From positions 54,765-118,764 of the forward strand of contig NZ_JAEAGR010000015.1 of NCBI RefSeq assembly GCF_015999265.1: 64,000 bases of DNA, read 5' to 3'. Positions 55,023-63,933 of this stretch are shown here, one piece after another. The stretch's first letter is position 1; each line of letters starts with the position of its first letter. Source of the stretch: Mobilitalea sibirica. GTDB lineage: Bacteria > Bacillota > Clostridia > Lachnospirales > Lachnospiraceae. The notes under the pieces were generated by a model that saw nothing but the letters and a program-made list of their open reading frames with translations, ran no database searches and was not told where the DNA came from. The position numbers and the translations under genes are program-made.

Positions 55023-55916
55023 CTAGTCCTTTGCCAAGTCTGAGAAAGCTATATTACCCTGCATCCAGATATTTCCCTTAAATCTTCTGCCCACCAAAGG
55101 TTCTCCCAGTAAGTCCTGCTTGTTAATGCAAAGACGAAAGGTTATATCATTACATACCAGCTGCAGATCATATATCTCCTCTTTTGTAATAGAATTCACA
55201 ACTAAATTGCTTTCTAATATGGTAGCCATAATACTATAATTATCTGATTCAGACCCAAAGGGTATAAAACAGGTATCTACAATAGAGTAGATATCCTCTT
55301 TTTTTGCTCTTCTTGATACAAGAGCATAGGTATCAATATCATCAATTGTTAAACTGTCAATGGCATCCTGATTCCCTTTTTTTGCTTCCGCTATTAAATT
55401 GTTACGATATTTTGTTTCTGCACTGATATTACGAACCTGAATTTCATCCTTTTCGATTGGAAGTAACACTCTTCCTTCCAGGGATAATGCTGCTAAATTA
55501 ATAGCAAAAGGAGTATTCATTGGCATATTTTGATTTTTCTTTTCCAAATACTCAATGACATTTTGCAAATAAAAGATAAGAGATACACCCAATCGGTAGT
55601 CATCACACATTCCGGTATAAGCTTCCGTATCCACTCTTTTATTAATACTGATTTCTTCTCTTGTACTTATTATCTGGCCGGTTACATAAGGAAAATAATG
55701 CTCCATATGAAACACTTGCTTCGTGTCATATTCCCCTCTTAAGGTAATACCCATTCCATCTGCAAATTCAGCCGAAATCTCTGCTAGCCCTTCTAAGCTG
55801 TTTGGTTGTATTGTTCTTTTTTTTGTATTATGATCTTTCATTTTATCAAAAAGTTGGTCTAATTCGATTCTATTTTTAATATTACTAAATCCTATTGCTC
55901 TTAAATAACTATGCAT
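55023..55916 (-). CDS. DUF3881 family protein
   Basis: A 297-aa protein matching the DUF3881 family found mainly in Lachnospiraceae. It begins MHSYLRAIGFSNI and includes GMCDDYRLGVSLIFYLQN and PFAINLAALSLEGRVLLPI. No signal peptide, membrane helix or catalytic motif is seen; it is probably cytoplasmic. The ATG at 55916 follows AGGTGAGATAT; a GTG three codons upstream is less likely. Function unknown. Confidence 0.82.
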   Translation of the reverse strand: MHSYLRAIGFSNIKNRIELDQLFDKMKDHNTKKRTIQPNSLEGLAEISAEFADGMGITLRGEYDTKQVFHMEHYFPYVTGQIISTREEISINKRVDTEAYTGMCDDYRLGVSLIFYLQNVIEYLEKKNQNMPMNTPFAINLAALSLEGRVLLPIEKDEIQVRNISAETKYRNNLIAEAKKGNQDAIDSLTIDDIDTYALVSRRAKKEDIYSIVDTCFIPFGSESDNYSIMATILESNLVVNSITKEEIYDLQLVCNDITFRLCINKQDLLGEPLVGRRFKGNIWMQGNIAFSDLAKD

Positions 55917-56294
55917 ATATCTCACCTGCCTAACTTGTTAGTTTATTAAAATTCGGTTTATTTCCTATTTTTTAAGTTCAGCTCTATATTTATTATATAT
56001 TACGCTTATCAAATCATTTCATGTGATAATTATTTATATCATATTTTAATGTTACTGACAAGTGTTCTCAAAAATTCGCCAGTGTTTACCGGTACTCCTT
56101 ATCCCGATTTAGATTATTCCCATCTTACAACTATATTTTCATATGTCATCTGAGTTCTATCCTATATTAAATTTGATTTTATACTGTTAAAACATATCCT
56201 ATACTAATTAAAAAGCTATAAGATATGATTATTTCCAACAACTCCTTCCACTATAGCATCAGCGAATCAATGTTTTATCCACAATTTATATGTA
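55917..56294. other. Intergenic region, nothing recognised
   Basis: 378 bp of AT-rich DNA between the HD-GYP and DUF3881 genes, both leftward. It should contain the terminator of the first and the promoter of the second. No clear hairpin, promoter or open frame with a ribosome site was found. Confidence 0.5.
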
Positions 56295-57359
56295 TTAATC
56301 CAAAATGGTATCGGTAATAAATAAGGTCAGTTCTTTCGTTAAATCTTTCTCAATCCATTCGGTTGGCTTTTTTCCATCCCTGGTTTTTATGATTCGAATT
56401 ACTGGTCTGGTTGGACATTTAGTGTTTTGTCGAAGTACTATCCCTACCTCGTCCAGATTAGTCATTACGAGGGCTCCTGTAGGATAAGCAGCAACTGAGT
56501 CCATTAACGCCTTAACTACATGAAAATCAAATTTAATTCCTGCCTGACTGACAATATAATCAATCGCATCATGCACCTTCATCTTACTTGTCAGATTGCC
56601 GTATACTTTACTATCAAATTCATCACATACCGCTGCAATTTTACTCCATAATTTAATTTTTGCTTCTTTTAGATGAAAAGGGTATCCAGATCCATCCAAT
56701 CTCTCATGATGACTAATTATAATATCCTTTGCTATCGGAGACAGCCATTGCATTTTCTCAACAGCAGAATAGCCGTATATGATATGTTTTTTAATTTCTT
56801 TCAGTTCAACTTCTGAACAAGTTTCAACTGTTAAGTTAATATAATCCATTGTAATATAGGTAAAGCCTATGTCATGCAATAAGCATCCAATTGCAATCTC
56901 CCTTACTTTTTGAATAGGTTGCTTTAGTTTAATAGCTAAAATAACTGATAAAGCACACACATTTAAAGAATGAGAATAGGTACTTTCACTTTTATTTCTA
57001 ATACTGGATAAATTATATATAACCTCGGGTTCTCTTATTATATCATTTATTATTTCATCAGCAATAACCTTGATCTCTTGTAATTCATTTATATTATGAT
57101 ACGTATATTTAAGAAGTATTTCACGAATTGCCTCTTGGCATTGTTCTTTAATTTGGATTTCAAGGCTGTCTATAAGATTAACACCCTGTGCTATCTCATC
57201 TTCAACATATATATAATCTATATTTAAGTCTTTTAGTCTTTTAACATACTCTTTTTTAACAACTGTACCTGCAGCCATTAAAACAGAATCACTTGTGTTT
57301 AATATATCTTTCGCAAGTAATTCATTGCCTTTAACGGAATCAACTGAGATTATCCTCAT
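56295..57359 (-). CDS. HD-GYP domain protein (probable cyclic-di-GMP phosphodiesterase)
   Basis: A 354-aa protein. The N-terminal 70 residues (RIISVDSVKGNELLAKDIL and following) form a small domain common in clostridial HD-GYP proteins. The HD-GYP domain carries HDIGF and the diagnostic HHERLDGSGYP. It should hydrolyse cyclic-di-GMP, opposing the two GGDEF proteins of this window. The ATG at 57359 has AAAGGAGTTACT upstream. No receiver or membrane region is present, so its input is unclear. Confidence 0.9.
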   Translation of the reverse strand: MRIISVDSVKGNELLAKDILNTSDSVLMAAGTVVKKEYVKRLKDLNIDYIYVEDEIAQGVNLIDSLEIQIKEQCQEAIREILLKYTYHNINELQEIKVIADEIINDIIREPEVIYNLSSIRNKSESTYSHSLNVCALSVILAIKLKQPIQKVREIAIGCLLHDIGFTYITMDYINLTVETCSEVELKEIKKHIIYGYSAVEKMQWLSPIAKDIIISHHERLDGSGYPFHLKEAKIKLWSKIAAVCDEFDSKVYGNLTSKMKVHDAIDYIVSQAGIKFDFHVVKALMDSVAAYPTGALVMTNLDEVGIVLRQNTKCPTRPVIRIIKTRDGKKPTEWIEKDLTKELTLFITDTILD

Positions 57360-57580
57360 AGTAACTCCTTTCTTATCTATAGACCATTTCCATCTATATA
57401 CTCCTCTATCCACTACGGGTTTTCAATCGTACAATAGAACTATTTGTCGATATTCAACAAAAAGATTATTATAACTTTTTATTTATTGTTATTATGACTA
57501 TTTGTTTTCTATATTCTATCACATGTAAATTACATTTGTACATATCATACATTTTTTCATATAAATTTCACAATTTTTTA

Positions 57581-57598
57581 TTGTTATTTTTTTAACAA
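57581..57598. promoter_or_regulatory. Rex operator upstream of the adhE promoter
   Basis: TTGTTATTTTTTTAACAA is a perfect 6+6 dyad matching the Rex consensus TTGTTAAnnnnTTAACAA in its outer half-sites. It lies directly upstream of the -35 element. Confidence 0.75.
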
Positions 57599-57604
57599 TA
57601 TCAT

Positions 57605-57633
57605 TTGACAAATGAGTAAACCGATGGTATATT
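57605..57633 (+). promoter_or_regulatory. adhE promoter
   Basis: TTGACA (57605-57610), a 17-bp spacer and TATATT (57628-57633). Transcription would start near 57640, with a leader of about 45 nt carrying a second Rex-like site. Confidence 0.85.
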
Positions 57634-57648
57634 TAAAGCGTAGTAACA

Positions 57649-57666
57649 ATGTTAATATTTTAACAA
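57649..57666. promoter_or_regulatory. Second Rex operator, in the adhE leader
   Basis: ATGTTAATATTTTAACAA matches TTGTTAAnnnnTTAACAA at every fixed position but the first. It lies just past the expected transcription start. Two sites flanking the promoter suggest strong NADH/NAD+-dependent repression. Confidence 0.8.
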
Positions 57667-57684
57667 TTAAAAGGAGGCAATATT

Positions 57685-60312
57685 ATGGCTGATAAATTAC
57701 AACCCACCCCTAGGGAACATGTTGATGTATTAGTTAACAATGCTTTAAAAGCTTTAGATGAATTTCTACTTCTGGATCAGGAGACCATAGATAATATTGT
57801 TCATGAAATGGCATTGGCCGGTTTAGAGAATCAACAGCTTCTTGCTAAAATGGCTGTTGAAGAAACCGGCAGAGGTATTTATGAAGATAAAATAACTAAG
57901 AATATATTTGCTACGGAGTATGTATGGTACTCCATTAAGTATCAAAAAACGGTAGGAATTATTGAAGATAATGAAGAAGAAGATTATATGATCGTTGCAG
58001 AACCGGTAGGTGTCGTTGCAGGTGTTACTCCGGTTACCAACCCGACCTCTACTACGATGTTCAAATGCTTAACCTGTATTAAAACAAGAAACCCTATTAT
58101 CTTTGGATTTCACCCCAGTGCACAAAAGTGCTCAAGGGAAGCTGCAAAACTATTACTGGATGCTGCTGTAAAAGCAGGCGCTCCAAAGGGCTGTATTCAA
58201 TGGATTGAGTACCCTTCTATTGATGCTACCAGAGAATTAATGAATCATCCGGGCGTATCTATGATTTTAGCAACCGGCGGTTCCGGAATGGTAAAACAGG
58301 CATACTCTGCCGGAAAACCTGCCCTAGGCGTTGGACCCGGTAACGTACCTTGCTTTATTGAAAAAACAGCAAACTTAAAACGTGCCGTAAATGATCTTGT
58401 TTTATCGAAATCCTTTGATCATGGTATGATCTGTGCTTCTGAACAAGCTGCCATTATCGAAGCACCTGTTTATAAAGAAACTGTAAAGCTGATGGAAAAA
58501 GCGGGTTGTTATTTTGCCACAAAAGAAGAAATTAAACTTCTTGAGCCGGTCGTAATCAATCCGACTACCAATGCTGTAAATCCTGCTATCGTAGGTCAGT
58601 CTCCGACGGCAATCGCTGCTATGGCTGGTATTACCATTCCTCCCAATACAAAAATTTTATGTACAGAACTAGACGGTGTAGGCCCGGAATATCCATTATC
58701 CAAAGAAAAATTGTCACCGGTTCTGGCTGTTATAAAAGCAGACAATGTTGAAAAGGGTATTCAGTTATGTGAAAAGATGGTTGAGTTGGGTGGTCTTGGA
58801 CACTCTTCTGTTGTTCACTCTAATGATGATCAAGTTATAAAGGCCTTTTCATCCCGTATGCGTACCGGTCGAATTATTGTTAATTCCCCTTCGACCCATG
58901 GTGCAATCGGTGATCTCTATAATACGAATATGCCTTCCCTTACTCTTGGCTGTGGATCTTACGGCGGTAATTCCACAACACACAATGTATCGGCTGTAGA
59001 TTTAGTTAACTATAAAAGAGTTGCAAAAAGGAGGGTTAATATGCAATGGTTTAAGATACCGGGAAAAATATATTTTGAATCTGGTTCAACCTCATATCTT
59101 ACTAAGATGCCGGGAATAACAAAAGCGTTTATTGTAACAGACCCCTCCATGACGGAACTTGGTTATGTAAGTAAAGTATTATACCAATTGCGTAAACGTA
59201 AGGACTACGTACATTGTGAAATATTCGACCAAGTCGAACCCGATCCAAGCATTGATACCATAATGAAAGGTGTCGAAGCTATGAATCAGTTTAAACCCGA
59301 TGTGATTATCGCTCTTGGTGGTGGCTCTGCAATCGATGCAGCTAAGGGTATGTGGCTTTTCTATGAGCAGCCGGATGCTGATTTCAAGAACATGTCATTA
59401 AAATTCTTAGATATTAGAAAGAGAACTTATAAATTCCCTGTCCTTGGTAAAAAAGCTCAGTTTGTTGCCATACCTACCACATCAGGTACCGGATCGGAAG
59501 TAACTTCCTTTGCCGTAATCTCTGACAAAAAGGAAAATAAAAAATATCCATTAGCTGATTATGAATTGACCCCTGACGTTGCAATTATTGATCCGGACTT
59601 TGTTATGAGTGTTCCTAAGAAGTCGACTGCCTGGACAGGAATGGACGTTTTAACCCATGCGATTGAGGCCTATGTATCCATCATAGCTTCTGATTATACT
59701 GACGCTTTGTCAATCCATGCAATTGATATGGTATTTAAATATCTGAAAGAGTCTTACGATAAAGGTTCTGAGAGTCCGATTGCAAGAGAAAAGATGCATA
59801 ATGCCTCTACCATTGCCGGAATGGCCTTTACCAATGCTTTCTTAGGAATTAACCACTCCCTGGCACATAAATTAGGTGGTGAATACCATATTCCTCATGG
59901 ATGTGCCAATGCTATTCTTCTCCCTCATGTAATCCGTTACAATGGAGTTGAATGCCCTACTAAATTCACTTCCTGGCCAAAATATGAGAGTTATATTGTT
60001 GGTGACAAGATATTTGAACTTATGAAAAAGCTAGGTAAAAATCCTAAGTCTAATGATGATGCAGTAGAAATGCTTGCTTCTGATGTAGAAGAATTAAACC
60101 GTCATTTAGGAATACCTGCTACTTTAAAAGAATACGGAATTGATGAAAAAGATTTCCTTCATAAGCTTCCTGAATTAGCAGATTTGGCATTTGGAGATCA
60201 ATGTACCACTGCTAACCCCAGATTACCTCTTGTATCTGAACTGGAAGAGTTATATCGATTGGCATATTACGGTAAAGGTTACTCTGAAAAAGCTAGTAAA
60301 AAAAATAAATAA
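57685..60312 (+). CDS. adhE: Bifunctional acetaldehyde-CoA/alcohol dehydrogenase
   Basis: AdhE reduces acetyl-CoA to acetaldehyde and then to ethanol, regenerating two NAD+. The 875-aa protein has an N-terminal aldehyde dehydrogenase domain (about 1-440) with the catalytic cysteine Cys250 in FDHGMICASEQ. The C-terminal iron-dependent alcohol dehydrogenase domain (about 450-875) has GGGSAIDAAK, the iron ligands in GMDVLTHAIEAYVS and NHSLAHKLGGEYHIPHG. Both active sites look intact. It assembles into spirosomes in other bacteria. AAAAGGAGGCAATATT precedes the ATG. Two Rex sites flank the promoter. Confidence 0.97.
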   Translation: MADKLQPTPREHVDVLVNNALKALDEFLLLDQETIDNIVHEMALAGLENQQLLAKMAVEETGRGIYEDKITKNIFATEYVWYSIKYQKTVGIIEDNEEEDYMIVAEPVGVVAGVTPVTNPTSTTMFKCLTCIKTRNPIIFGFHPSAQKCSREAAKLLLDAAVKAGAPKGCIQWIEYPSIDATRELMNHPGVSMILATGGSGMVKQAYSAGKPALGVGPGNVPCFIEKTANLKRAVNDLVLSKSFDHGMICASEQAAIIEAPVYKETVKLMEKAGCYFATKEEIKLLEPVVINPTTNAVNPAIVGQSPTAIAAMAGITIPPNTKILCTELDGVGPEYPLSKEKLSPVLAVIKADNVEKGIQLCEKMVELGGLGHSSVVHSNDDQVIKAFSSRMRTGRIIVNSPSTHGAIGDLYNTNMPSLTLGCGSYGGNSTTHNVSAVDLVNYKRVAKRRVNMQWFKIPGKIYFESGSTSYLTKMPGITKAFIVTDPSMTELGYVSKVLYQLRKRKDYVHCEIFDQVEPDPSIDTIMKGVEAMNQFKPDVIIALGGGSAIDAAKGMWLFYEQPDADFKNMSLKFLDIRKRTYKFPVLGKKAQFVAIPTTSGTGSEVTSFAVISDKKENKKYPLADYELTPDVAIIDPDFVMSVPKKSTAWTGMDVLTHAIEAYVSIIASDYTDALSIHAIDMVFKYLKESYDKGSESPIAREKMHNASTIAGMAFTNAFLGINHSLAHKLGGEYHIPHGCANAILLPHVIRYNGVECPTKFTSWPKYESYIVGDKIFELMKKLGKNPKSNDDAVEMLASDVEELNRHLGIPATLKEYGIDEKDFLHKLPELADLAFGDQCTTANPRLPLVSELEELYRLAYYGKGYSEKASKKNK

Positions 60313-60393
60313 TTGCTAATTGTTAATGGTCTATACTGTTTCAAACTAAAATAGATTAACGAAATAATAAAGATTTAAGTAACAGATATAACT

Positions 60394-60447
60394 TAAGACG
60401 GATATAGGAGTTTGCATTTTGCGAAAACCCTATATCCGTCTTATTTT
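60394..60447 (+). terminator. Terminator after adhE
   Basis: TAAGACGGATATAGG (60394-60408) and CCTATATCCGTCTTA (60429-60443) form a perfect 15-bp stem followed by TTTTA. Confidence 0.9.
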
Positions 60448-60525
60448 AAAGCTTTTCTTTATGTCAATTTTTATAATTCTTCTTTTACTGATCTATTTTA
60501 TGCTATCTATTATATCCTATTGTTT

Positions 60526-61038
60526 TTACTCCATATAATTATTCTTCATCAGCGCCTGATTCAAAGCAGACTTCTCATCTTCTGATAATTCCAAAAAAGA
60601 TTCGCCTTTTATAATTTCTTTTAAGTAAGTATAACATCCTTCCCTACTACTGTGTACAGAATTCATGATGATACCATTATTGTTTTTATCCAATAATGCA
60701 AGTACAAAGCTTAACTTTCCACCCATTTCTTTGAATGCATCATATTTTACTACACCTATTTTTTGATAAGTCGATAAAAGATTATCATTAATCTTTTCCA
60801 CCTGCGCATGGATCCCTTTTGTATCTAACTTTAATTTATCAATTTCTGAGAATCTGGATAAGATCAATCCTTCGAGATTTTGTGCTTCTTTACCTGACAT
60901 GAATTTTTTATACTTCTTATTTAGTTTTCTTTGTTTTATAAATAAAATAATAATTAATAATAATAGTACAGTTGAAGCTAAAATTAATCCAAGTATAAGA
61001 TATTCCGTATTGCTACCTACTAATTCACTTATGTTCAT
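60526..61038 (-). CDS. DUF4446 family protein
   Basis: A 170-aa protein. One transmembrane helix lies at about residues 14-37, then a basic and coiled-coil stretch, then the conserved C-terminal core KVGVVKYDAF-like (here KIGVVKYDAFKEMGG), FVLALLDKNNNGIIMNS and SREGCYTYLKEI. DUF4446 genes are regularly found right after parB in Firmicutes, which suggests a link with chromosome segregation or the cell envelope. The ATG at 61038 has GGAGG eight bases upstream. Confidence 0.88.
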   Translation of the reverse strand: MNISELVGSNTEYLILGLILASTVLLLLIIILFIKQRKLNKKYKKFMSGKEAQNLEGLILSRFSEIDKLKLDTKGIHAQVEKINDNLLSTYQKIGVVKYDAFKEMGGKLSFVLALLDKNNNGIIMNSVHSSREGCYTYLKEIIKGESFLELSEDEKSALNQALMKNNYME

Positions 61039-61089
61039 TTTATTTTCCTCCAAAATGTATCTTGATATGCATTTACATATATTTACTTT

Positions 61090-61968
61090 TTACGATAATG
61101 CTTCAAATAATTCAATAATGCGTTCAAGTTCTTCCTTTGAGTAATATTCTATTTCAATTTTACCCCTATTTTTTTGCTTTCTATGAATAGAAACCTTCGT
61201 TCCTATTATATTCCTGAATTTTTCTTCAAGATCCTTATATATAAAGCTATCTTCTAAAGTTGTTGCTATTTCTTTATGAGGCTTTTCTTTCAATATTTGC
61301 TTCACTAATTTTTCTGTATCTCTTACACTTAACTTTTCATCAAATATCTTACATGCCGTATAATACTGTTTATCTTTATCTTCTATAGGTAATAATGCAC
61401 GGGCATGCCCACTGGACAATATATCATCAATTAACATCTGTTGTACTCTACCATCCAGCTTTAAAAGTCGTAAGGAATTTGTTACAGCTGCTCGGCTCTT
61501 AGAAACTCTCTCTGCTAATTCATCTTGTTTTAAATGAAACTCTTGAATTAATCTTTGATAAGTAAATGCTTCTTCTATTGGATTTAAATCTTCTCTTTGA
61601 ATATTTTCTATTAGGGCGATTTCGACAATTTCCTGAGGTGAGTAATCTTTAATAATTGCCGGAACTTCCTTAAGTCCTGCCATCCTAGCTGCTCTCCATC
61701 TTCTCTCACCTGCTATAATCTCATAATACTTATCTCTCTTCTGAAGAATCAGAGGCTGTATAATTCCATATTGTTTAATTGAATCTGCTAACTCATGTAG
61801 TGCATCCTCATCAAACTTCTTTCTTGGTTGAGTTTTGTTCGGTTCAATATCACTAATATGTATCATTGTTTCACGTGAAACATTTTCTGACTGGATCTCA
61901 TTATTATCCTGTATACGCTCTGGTATCATTATATCAAGACCCTTACCAAGTCCTTTTTTAACGGCCAT
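61090..61968 (-). CDS. parB: Chromosome-partitioning protein ParB (Spo0J)
   Basis: A 292-aa CTP-dependent DNA clamp that loads at parS. It shows the N-terminal GLGKGLDIMIP, the CTPase region KYYEIIAGERRWRAARMAGL, IENIQREDLNPIEEA and the helix-turn-helix QDELAERVSKSRAAVTNSLR. The coding sequence itself contains a perfect parS site near its 5' end. AAAGGAGGAGCATT precedes the ATG. It follows parA by 51 bp. Confidence 0.97.
   Translation of the reverse strand: MAVKKGLGKGLDIMIPERIQDNNEIQSENVSRETMIHISDIEPNKTQPRKKFDEDALHELADSIKQYGIIQPLILQKRDKYYEIIAGERRWRAARMAGLKEVPAIIKDYSPQEIVEIALIENIQREDLNPIEEAFTYQRLIQEFHLKQDELAERVSKSRAAVTNSLRLLKLDGRVQQMLIDDILSSGHARALLPIEDKDKQYYTACKIFDEKLSVRDTEKLVKQILKEKPHKEIATTLEDSFIYKDLEEKFRNIIGTKVSIHRKQKNRGKIEIEYYSKEELERIIELFEALS
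61867..61882. promoter_or_regulatory. parS site 1, inside parB
   Basis: TGTTTCACGTGAAACA, a perfect 16-bp parS palindrome. It encodes part of NVSRETM in ParB, so the protein sequence there is constrained by the DNA site. Confidence 0.97.
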
Positions 61969-62019
61969 AATGCTCCTCCTTTAATAGTAACTATATTATA
62001 TCATTGAATACTCTAATGT

Positions 62020-62838
62020 TTACTTTTTGCTACGATATTTAATTTCACTGATTTCGTTGCGCTCATACATTTCAGCCTCATCATTTTCAATTACTTCGAC
62101 AGCCAATTGACGGTATCCATCTGCTCCTGCTGATTTTGGATCATATAGATTAATTGGTAATCCATGACTGGGAGCTTCCGCAAGACGAACATTTCTCGGT
62201 ATTATAGTCTTATAAATATTCTGCTTAAGATTTTCTTTCACATTTTCTACTACTTGTAAAGATAAATTTGTTCTGGCATCAAACATTGTAAATACTACCC
62301 CTTCCATTTCCAACTGAGGGTTTAATCTTTGCTTGACTAAATTTATAGTATGTATTAATTGCGTTAAACCTTCCAATGCATAGAATTCACATTGAATCGG
62401 TACTAGTACTGTATCAGCAGTAGTCATTGCATTGACCGTAAGAGTATTTAAAGATGGTGGACAGTCAATTATAATATAATCATAATCATCTCTTATCGGA
62501 TCAATATGCTTTTTTAATATGTATTCTCTGCCCTCAACTCCAATAAGTTCTATCTCAGCACCGGCTAAGTTCACATTTGATGGAAGCACATCTAAATTCT
62601 TAATATCACTGCTAAGCCTACACTCTTCCAATGAACACTCCCCTATCAGTAATTGATAGATTGTATAATCCAGACTTTTTTTATCAATCCCCAATCCACT
62701 CGTTGTATTACCCTGTGGATCGATGTCTATTGCTAAAACTTTTCTGTTCTTTTCTGCCAGACAAGCCGATAAATTTATCGCTGTAGTTGTTTTACCAACT
62801 CCTCCTTTTTGATTAGCTATTGCTATTATTCTTGCCAC
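62020..62838 (-). CDS. parA: Chromosome-partitioning ATPase ParA (Soj)
   Basis: A 272-aa deviant Walker ATPase. The P-loop is QKGGVGKTTTAINL, followed by the switch IDIDPQGNTTSGLG and IIDCPPSLNTLTVNA. It works with ParB in origin segregation and in Bacillus also controls DnaA and sporulation. The start is GTG with GGTGG seven bases upstream. Length is slightly above Soj because of a charged C-terminal tail. Confidence 0.97.
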   Translation of the reverse strand: MARIIAIANQKGGVGKTTTAINLSACLAEKNRKVLAIDIDPQGNTTSGLGIDKKSLDYTIYQLLIGECSLEECRLSSDIKNLDVLPSNVNLAGAEIELIGVEGREYILKKHIDPIRDDYDYIIIDCPPSLNTLTVNAMTTADTVLVPIQCEFYALEGLTQLIHTINLVKQRLNPQLEMEGVVFTMFDARTNLSLQVVENVKENLKQNIYKTIIPRNVRLAEAPSHGLPINLYDPKSAGADGYRQLAVEVIENDEAEMYERNEISEIKYRSKK

Positions 62839-63549
62839 TATAACACCACCTTTTTATCATTCACATATTATGTGTATATTACATATATTTATATTACCTT
62901 TTTACTTACACAAGCTTAATTATATCATCTTTTATTTTATATATCTATATATAAATTTCTAATTGGACAAATTTACGTATGTGTTTTTGAATAATTAGGG
63001 TATTAGAGCGTTTGGAAATATTAAATGTTCATGCTATATAATATCGCATCTTTATATTATGATTTTTTTGCAAATTTAAATTTTATAAAGATGTTTTACT
63101 TCATATAATCTTATATACAAACTGATGATATGTTTCACGTGAAACATATGCCATTTTATTATTAATAGATATTATATACTTTTACAGTGAGATAATAATA
63201 GGAATATGAAAATAAAGTTCTTTATTTACTATAGACAGGTTATACGTCATAAATATTAATAGTGATAAAAACTCACTTTTACTCATCGCTACTCTATTAC
63301 ATGTACTTTCTTAACGTATTATGTGATATTTATATAAAATTATTTTCACTTATATTATCATGATATAATATTATGGTCGCGGTAGGTAAGATCGATAAAA
63401 CTCCTTAAGCATAAATGCATGTTTTCTTGAAAGGCTTTTTATGTTATAGGAAGGTCGTATCAGTTCCCTATATCAGTAGGTTTCCGAAACTCTTCTTTTA
63501 ACTATAATTCATTCATTAATATTTTCCTACACTTTTCTTTACTTAGAAA
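62839..63549. other. Non-coding AT-rich region upstream of parA
   Basis: About 710 bp with no open frame with a ribosome site. It contains parS site 2 at 63131-63146 and must contain the parA promoter. No DnaA-box cluster (TTATCCACA) was noticed. Confidence 0.6.
63131..63146. promoter_or_regulatory. parS site 2, upstream of parA
   Basis: TGTTTCACGTGAAACA, perfect 16-bp parS, 293 bp from the parA start codon. Confidence 0.97.
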
Positions 63550-63683
63550 GATGCAAACATAGTTTATTAATAGACTGCTATGAGATCGTTGATACTTAGA
63601 ATGTGTTTTGCAGTCTTATGAACCACTTCGCTCTTCTTCTAAGCGATAGCATACCCCGGAATAAACTAAACTATGTTTGTATC
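63550..63683. repeat. 134-bp multi-arm palindromic element
   Basis: GATGCAAACATAGTTTA (63550-63566) pairs with TAAACTATGTTTGTATC (63667-63683) with a single mismatch. Inner arms are TGCTAT/ATAGCA and CTTAGAA (63595-63601)/TTCTAAG (63637-63643). No frame is present. It resembles in design the elements at 7223-7447 and 37933-38067. Confidence 0.7.
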
Positions 63684-63733
63684 ACAAATATATAACTTAA
63701 ATTGCAAATTAACGTAATTTTTATTGCTGGGCT

Positions 63734-63751
63734 TTTGACCCTATAGTCAAA
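63734..63751. repeat. Short inverted repeat
   Basis: TTTGACCCTATAGTCAAA: TTTGAC and GTCAAA around a 6-bp centre, 16 bp left of parS site 3. Its role is unknown; it could be an operator. Confidence 0.4.
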
Positions 63752-63762
63752 CAACATAAAAA

Positions 63763-63805
63763 AGGATGTTTCACGTGAAACATATAATCACACCTGAAAC
63801 ATCCT
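63763..63805 (-). terminator. Terminator whose stem includes parS site 3
   Basis: AGGATGTTTCA (63763-63773) pairs perfectly with TGAAACATCCT (63795-63805). On the minus strand the stem is followed by TTTTTTA, a proper Rho-independent terminator. It would end a leftward gene lying beyond 64000. Confidence 0.8.
63767..63782. promoter_or_regulatory. parS site 3, inside a terminator
   Basis: TGTTTCACGTGAAACA, perfect 16-bp parS. Its first seven bases lie in one arm of the terminator hairpin at 63763-63805; the second arm has its own TGAAACA copy. Confidence 0.97.
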
Positions 63806-63882
63806 ATCTTTAAATCTCATGATATAGTTATAATCTATTAAATATACTCTCTAATTCATTACTAGAATAATTCGGTTCTATA

Positions 63883-63918
63883 ATAAATATTGGGGTGGTA
63901 CTTCACCCCGATATTTAT
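63883..63918. terminator. Strong hairpin near the right end
   Basis: ATAAATATTGGGGTG and CACCCCGATATTTAT form a 15-bp stem with one G-T pair. It may end a leftward transcript from beyond the window. Confidence 0.65.
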
Positions 63919-63933
63919 TTGTAATAAAATACA

